A stretch of DNA of 6,270 nt from an uncultured Clostridia bacterium (GTDB lineage: Bacteria; Bacillota; Clostridia; Oscillospirales; Oscillospiraceae), in NCBI GenBank assembly GCA_937915065.1, contig CALDMR010000136.1:1-6270 (forward strand), written 5' to 3'. The stretch's first letter is position 1. Every line of letters starts with the position of its first letter. Under the pieces are notes generated by a model. The model ran no database searches. It was not told the DNA's origin and saw nothing but the letters and a program-made list of their open reading frames with translations. Of this stretch, positions 5,594 to 6,270 are shown one piece after another. The position numbers and the translations under genes are program-made.

Positions 5594-6270
5594 ATCGTTC
5601 TCCGGCTGCATACCCGCCCATATGGATATCCAGCACCGCTCTGGGCGGCTGGATCAGCGCATCTTCATAGCGGCACTTCCACTGAACCTTCCGGTCCATC
5701 CGTCCATTTTCAACACCATCTACGGTTTCCTCGTCTTCAATCGGATTATCGTTTGCCAGGATATACGAGGCCAGATTGTAAGCGTGGTTCACCACCCAGT
5801 TGGGGTCCATGCCACGGAAATGGTACTGGATATCCGGCAGAAACAGAGTGCTCATGCCCACCGTGTCGATCAGCATATCCTCGGTACCCTGAATATTGAA
5901 GAAGCGGACATTGACCCCGAAGCGGATGAAGCGATCCGGCCCCTCGATCTGGTGGGAGCGCACATCCTCCGCCAGAAACAGCTTGCCGCAGTTCTGGAAG
6001 TAGAACGCCTCGCAGGTGGGATACAGCTCCGCCAGAGCCTCCATAAAGTCGGCGTCCAGGTTGGCCCGCTCCAGCGCCGGAAGCGCCGCAGCCAGCATAT
6101 CGGTGGCCACCACCTGATACCGGCACTCTCTGAAAATCCGCTCCCGATCCTCCTGGCAGTCCCACATCTGGCTCATGAGAAACGCATCAAAGCCCTTGCC
6201 TTTGACCCTGTCACATCCCGTTACCATCAGCTGCACCGGAACCTTGCCGTCCTTGAACTCCGCGATATGA
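5592..6270 (-). CDS. DUF4261-like protein of unknown function (N-terminus outside window)
   Basis: A minus-strand frame is open from the right edge (first whole codon 6269-6267) to TAA at 5594-5592, giving 226 residues. A GTG at 6236-6234 could be read as a start, but the frame and protein-like sequence (HIAEFKDGKVPVQLMV) continue upstream of it, so the gene is most likely cut by the window edge. The sequence is soluble and rich in aromatic and acidic residues. Recognisable stretches are SQMWDCQEDRERIF, CRYQVVATDML, RFFNIQG, GMSTLFLPDIQYHF, DPNWVVNHAYNLASYI and, near the end, WKCRYEDALIQPPRAVLDI. The pattern 'LPD-x-Q-x-HF', then a helix, then 'W-K-C-x-Y-E-D-x-L-I-x-P' is what I associate with the DUF4261 C-terminal domain. 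No catalytic role is known to me. It converges on the mutase operon and so is regulated separately; its promoter is outside the window. Confidence 0.8.
   Translation of the reverse strand, partial: HIAEFKDGKVPVQLMVTGCDRVKGKGFDAFLMSQMWDCQEDRERIFRECRYQVVATDMLAAALPALERANLDADFMEALAELYPTCEAFYFQNCGKLFLAEDVRSHQIEGPDRFIRFGVNVRFFNIQGTEDMLIDTVGMSTLFLPDIQYHFRGMDPNWVVNHAYNLASYILANDNPIEDEETVDGVENGRMDRKVQWKCRYEDALIQPPRAVLDIHMGGYAAGER

Overview
The window looks like chromosomal core DNA from a low-GC-phylum (Firmicutes) organism with a fairly GC-rich genome, probably a gut clostridium of the Oscillospirales/Ruminococcaceae type. This rests on protein character (a PgcA-type phospho-sugar mutase, a WalJ/YycJ hydrolase, RlmH), strong Shine-Dalgarno sites, a TTG start codon and GC-rich codon use. 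The taxonomic placement is inference; no rRNA or other marker is present.

Layout: (1) positions 1-408 hold the 3' end of a plus-strand gene whose last residues resemble the C-terminus of WalH/WalI (YycH/YycI) regulators of the WalRK two-component system. (2) A roughly 200-base AT-rich gap carries a good extended -10 promoter. (3) murA follows, with a TTG start, and ends in an intrinsic terminator. (4) A tightly spaced plus-strand group follows: walJ-like metallo-hydrolase, rlmH, a small DUF2007-like protein, and a 577-residue phospho-sugar mutase. It closes with a 13-bp perfect terminator and a second weaker one. (5) A convergent minus-strand gene, cut by the right edge, encodes a protein resembling DUF4261.

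Working together: MurA commits UDP-GlcNAc to peptidoglycan, WalJ belongs with the cell-wall-sensing WalRK locus, RlmH modifies the ribosome, and the phospho-sugar mutase probably makes glucose-1-phosphate for UDP-glucose and envelope glycolipids. The segment reads as the tail of a wal-type locus with murA inserted in it, joined to housekeeping genes. I see no mobile element, CRISPR array, tRNA, rRNA or riboswitch, and nothing that I can defend as a new biological system. The less-known parts are the DUF2007-like protein, the DUF4261-like protein and the architecture of the murA-walJ junction.
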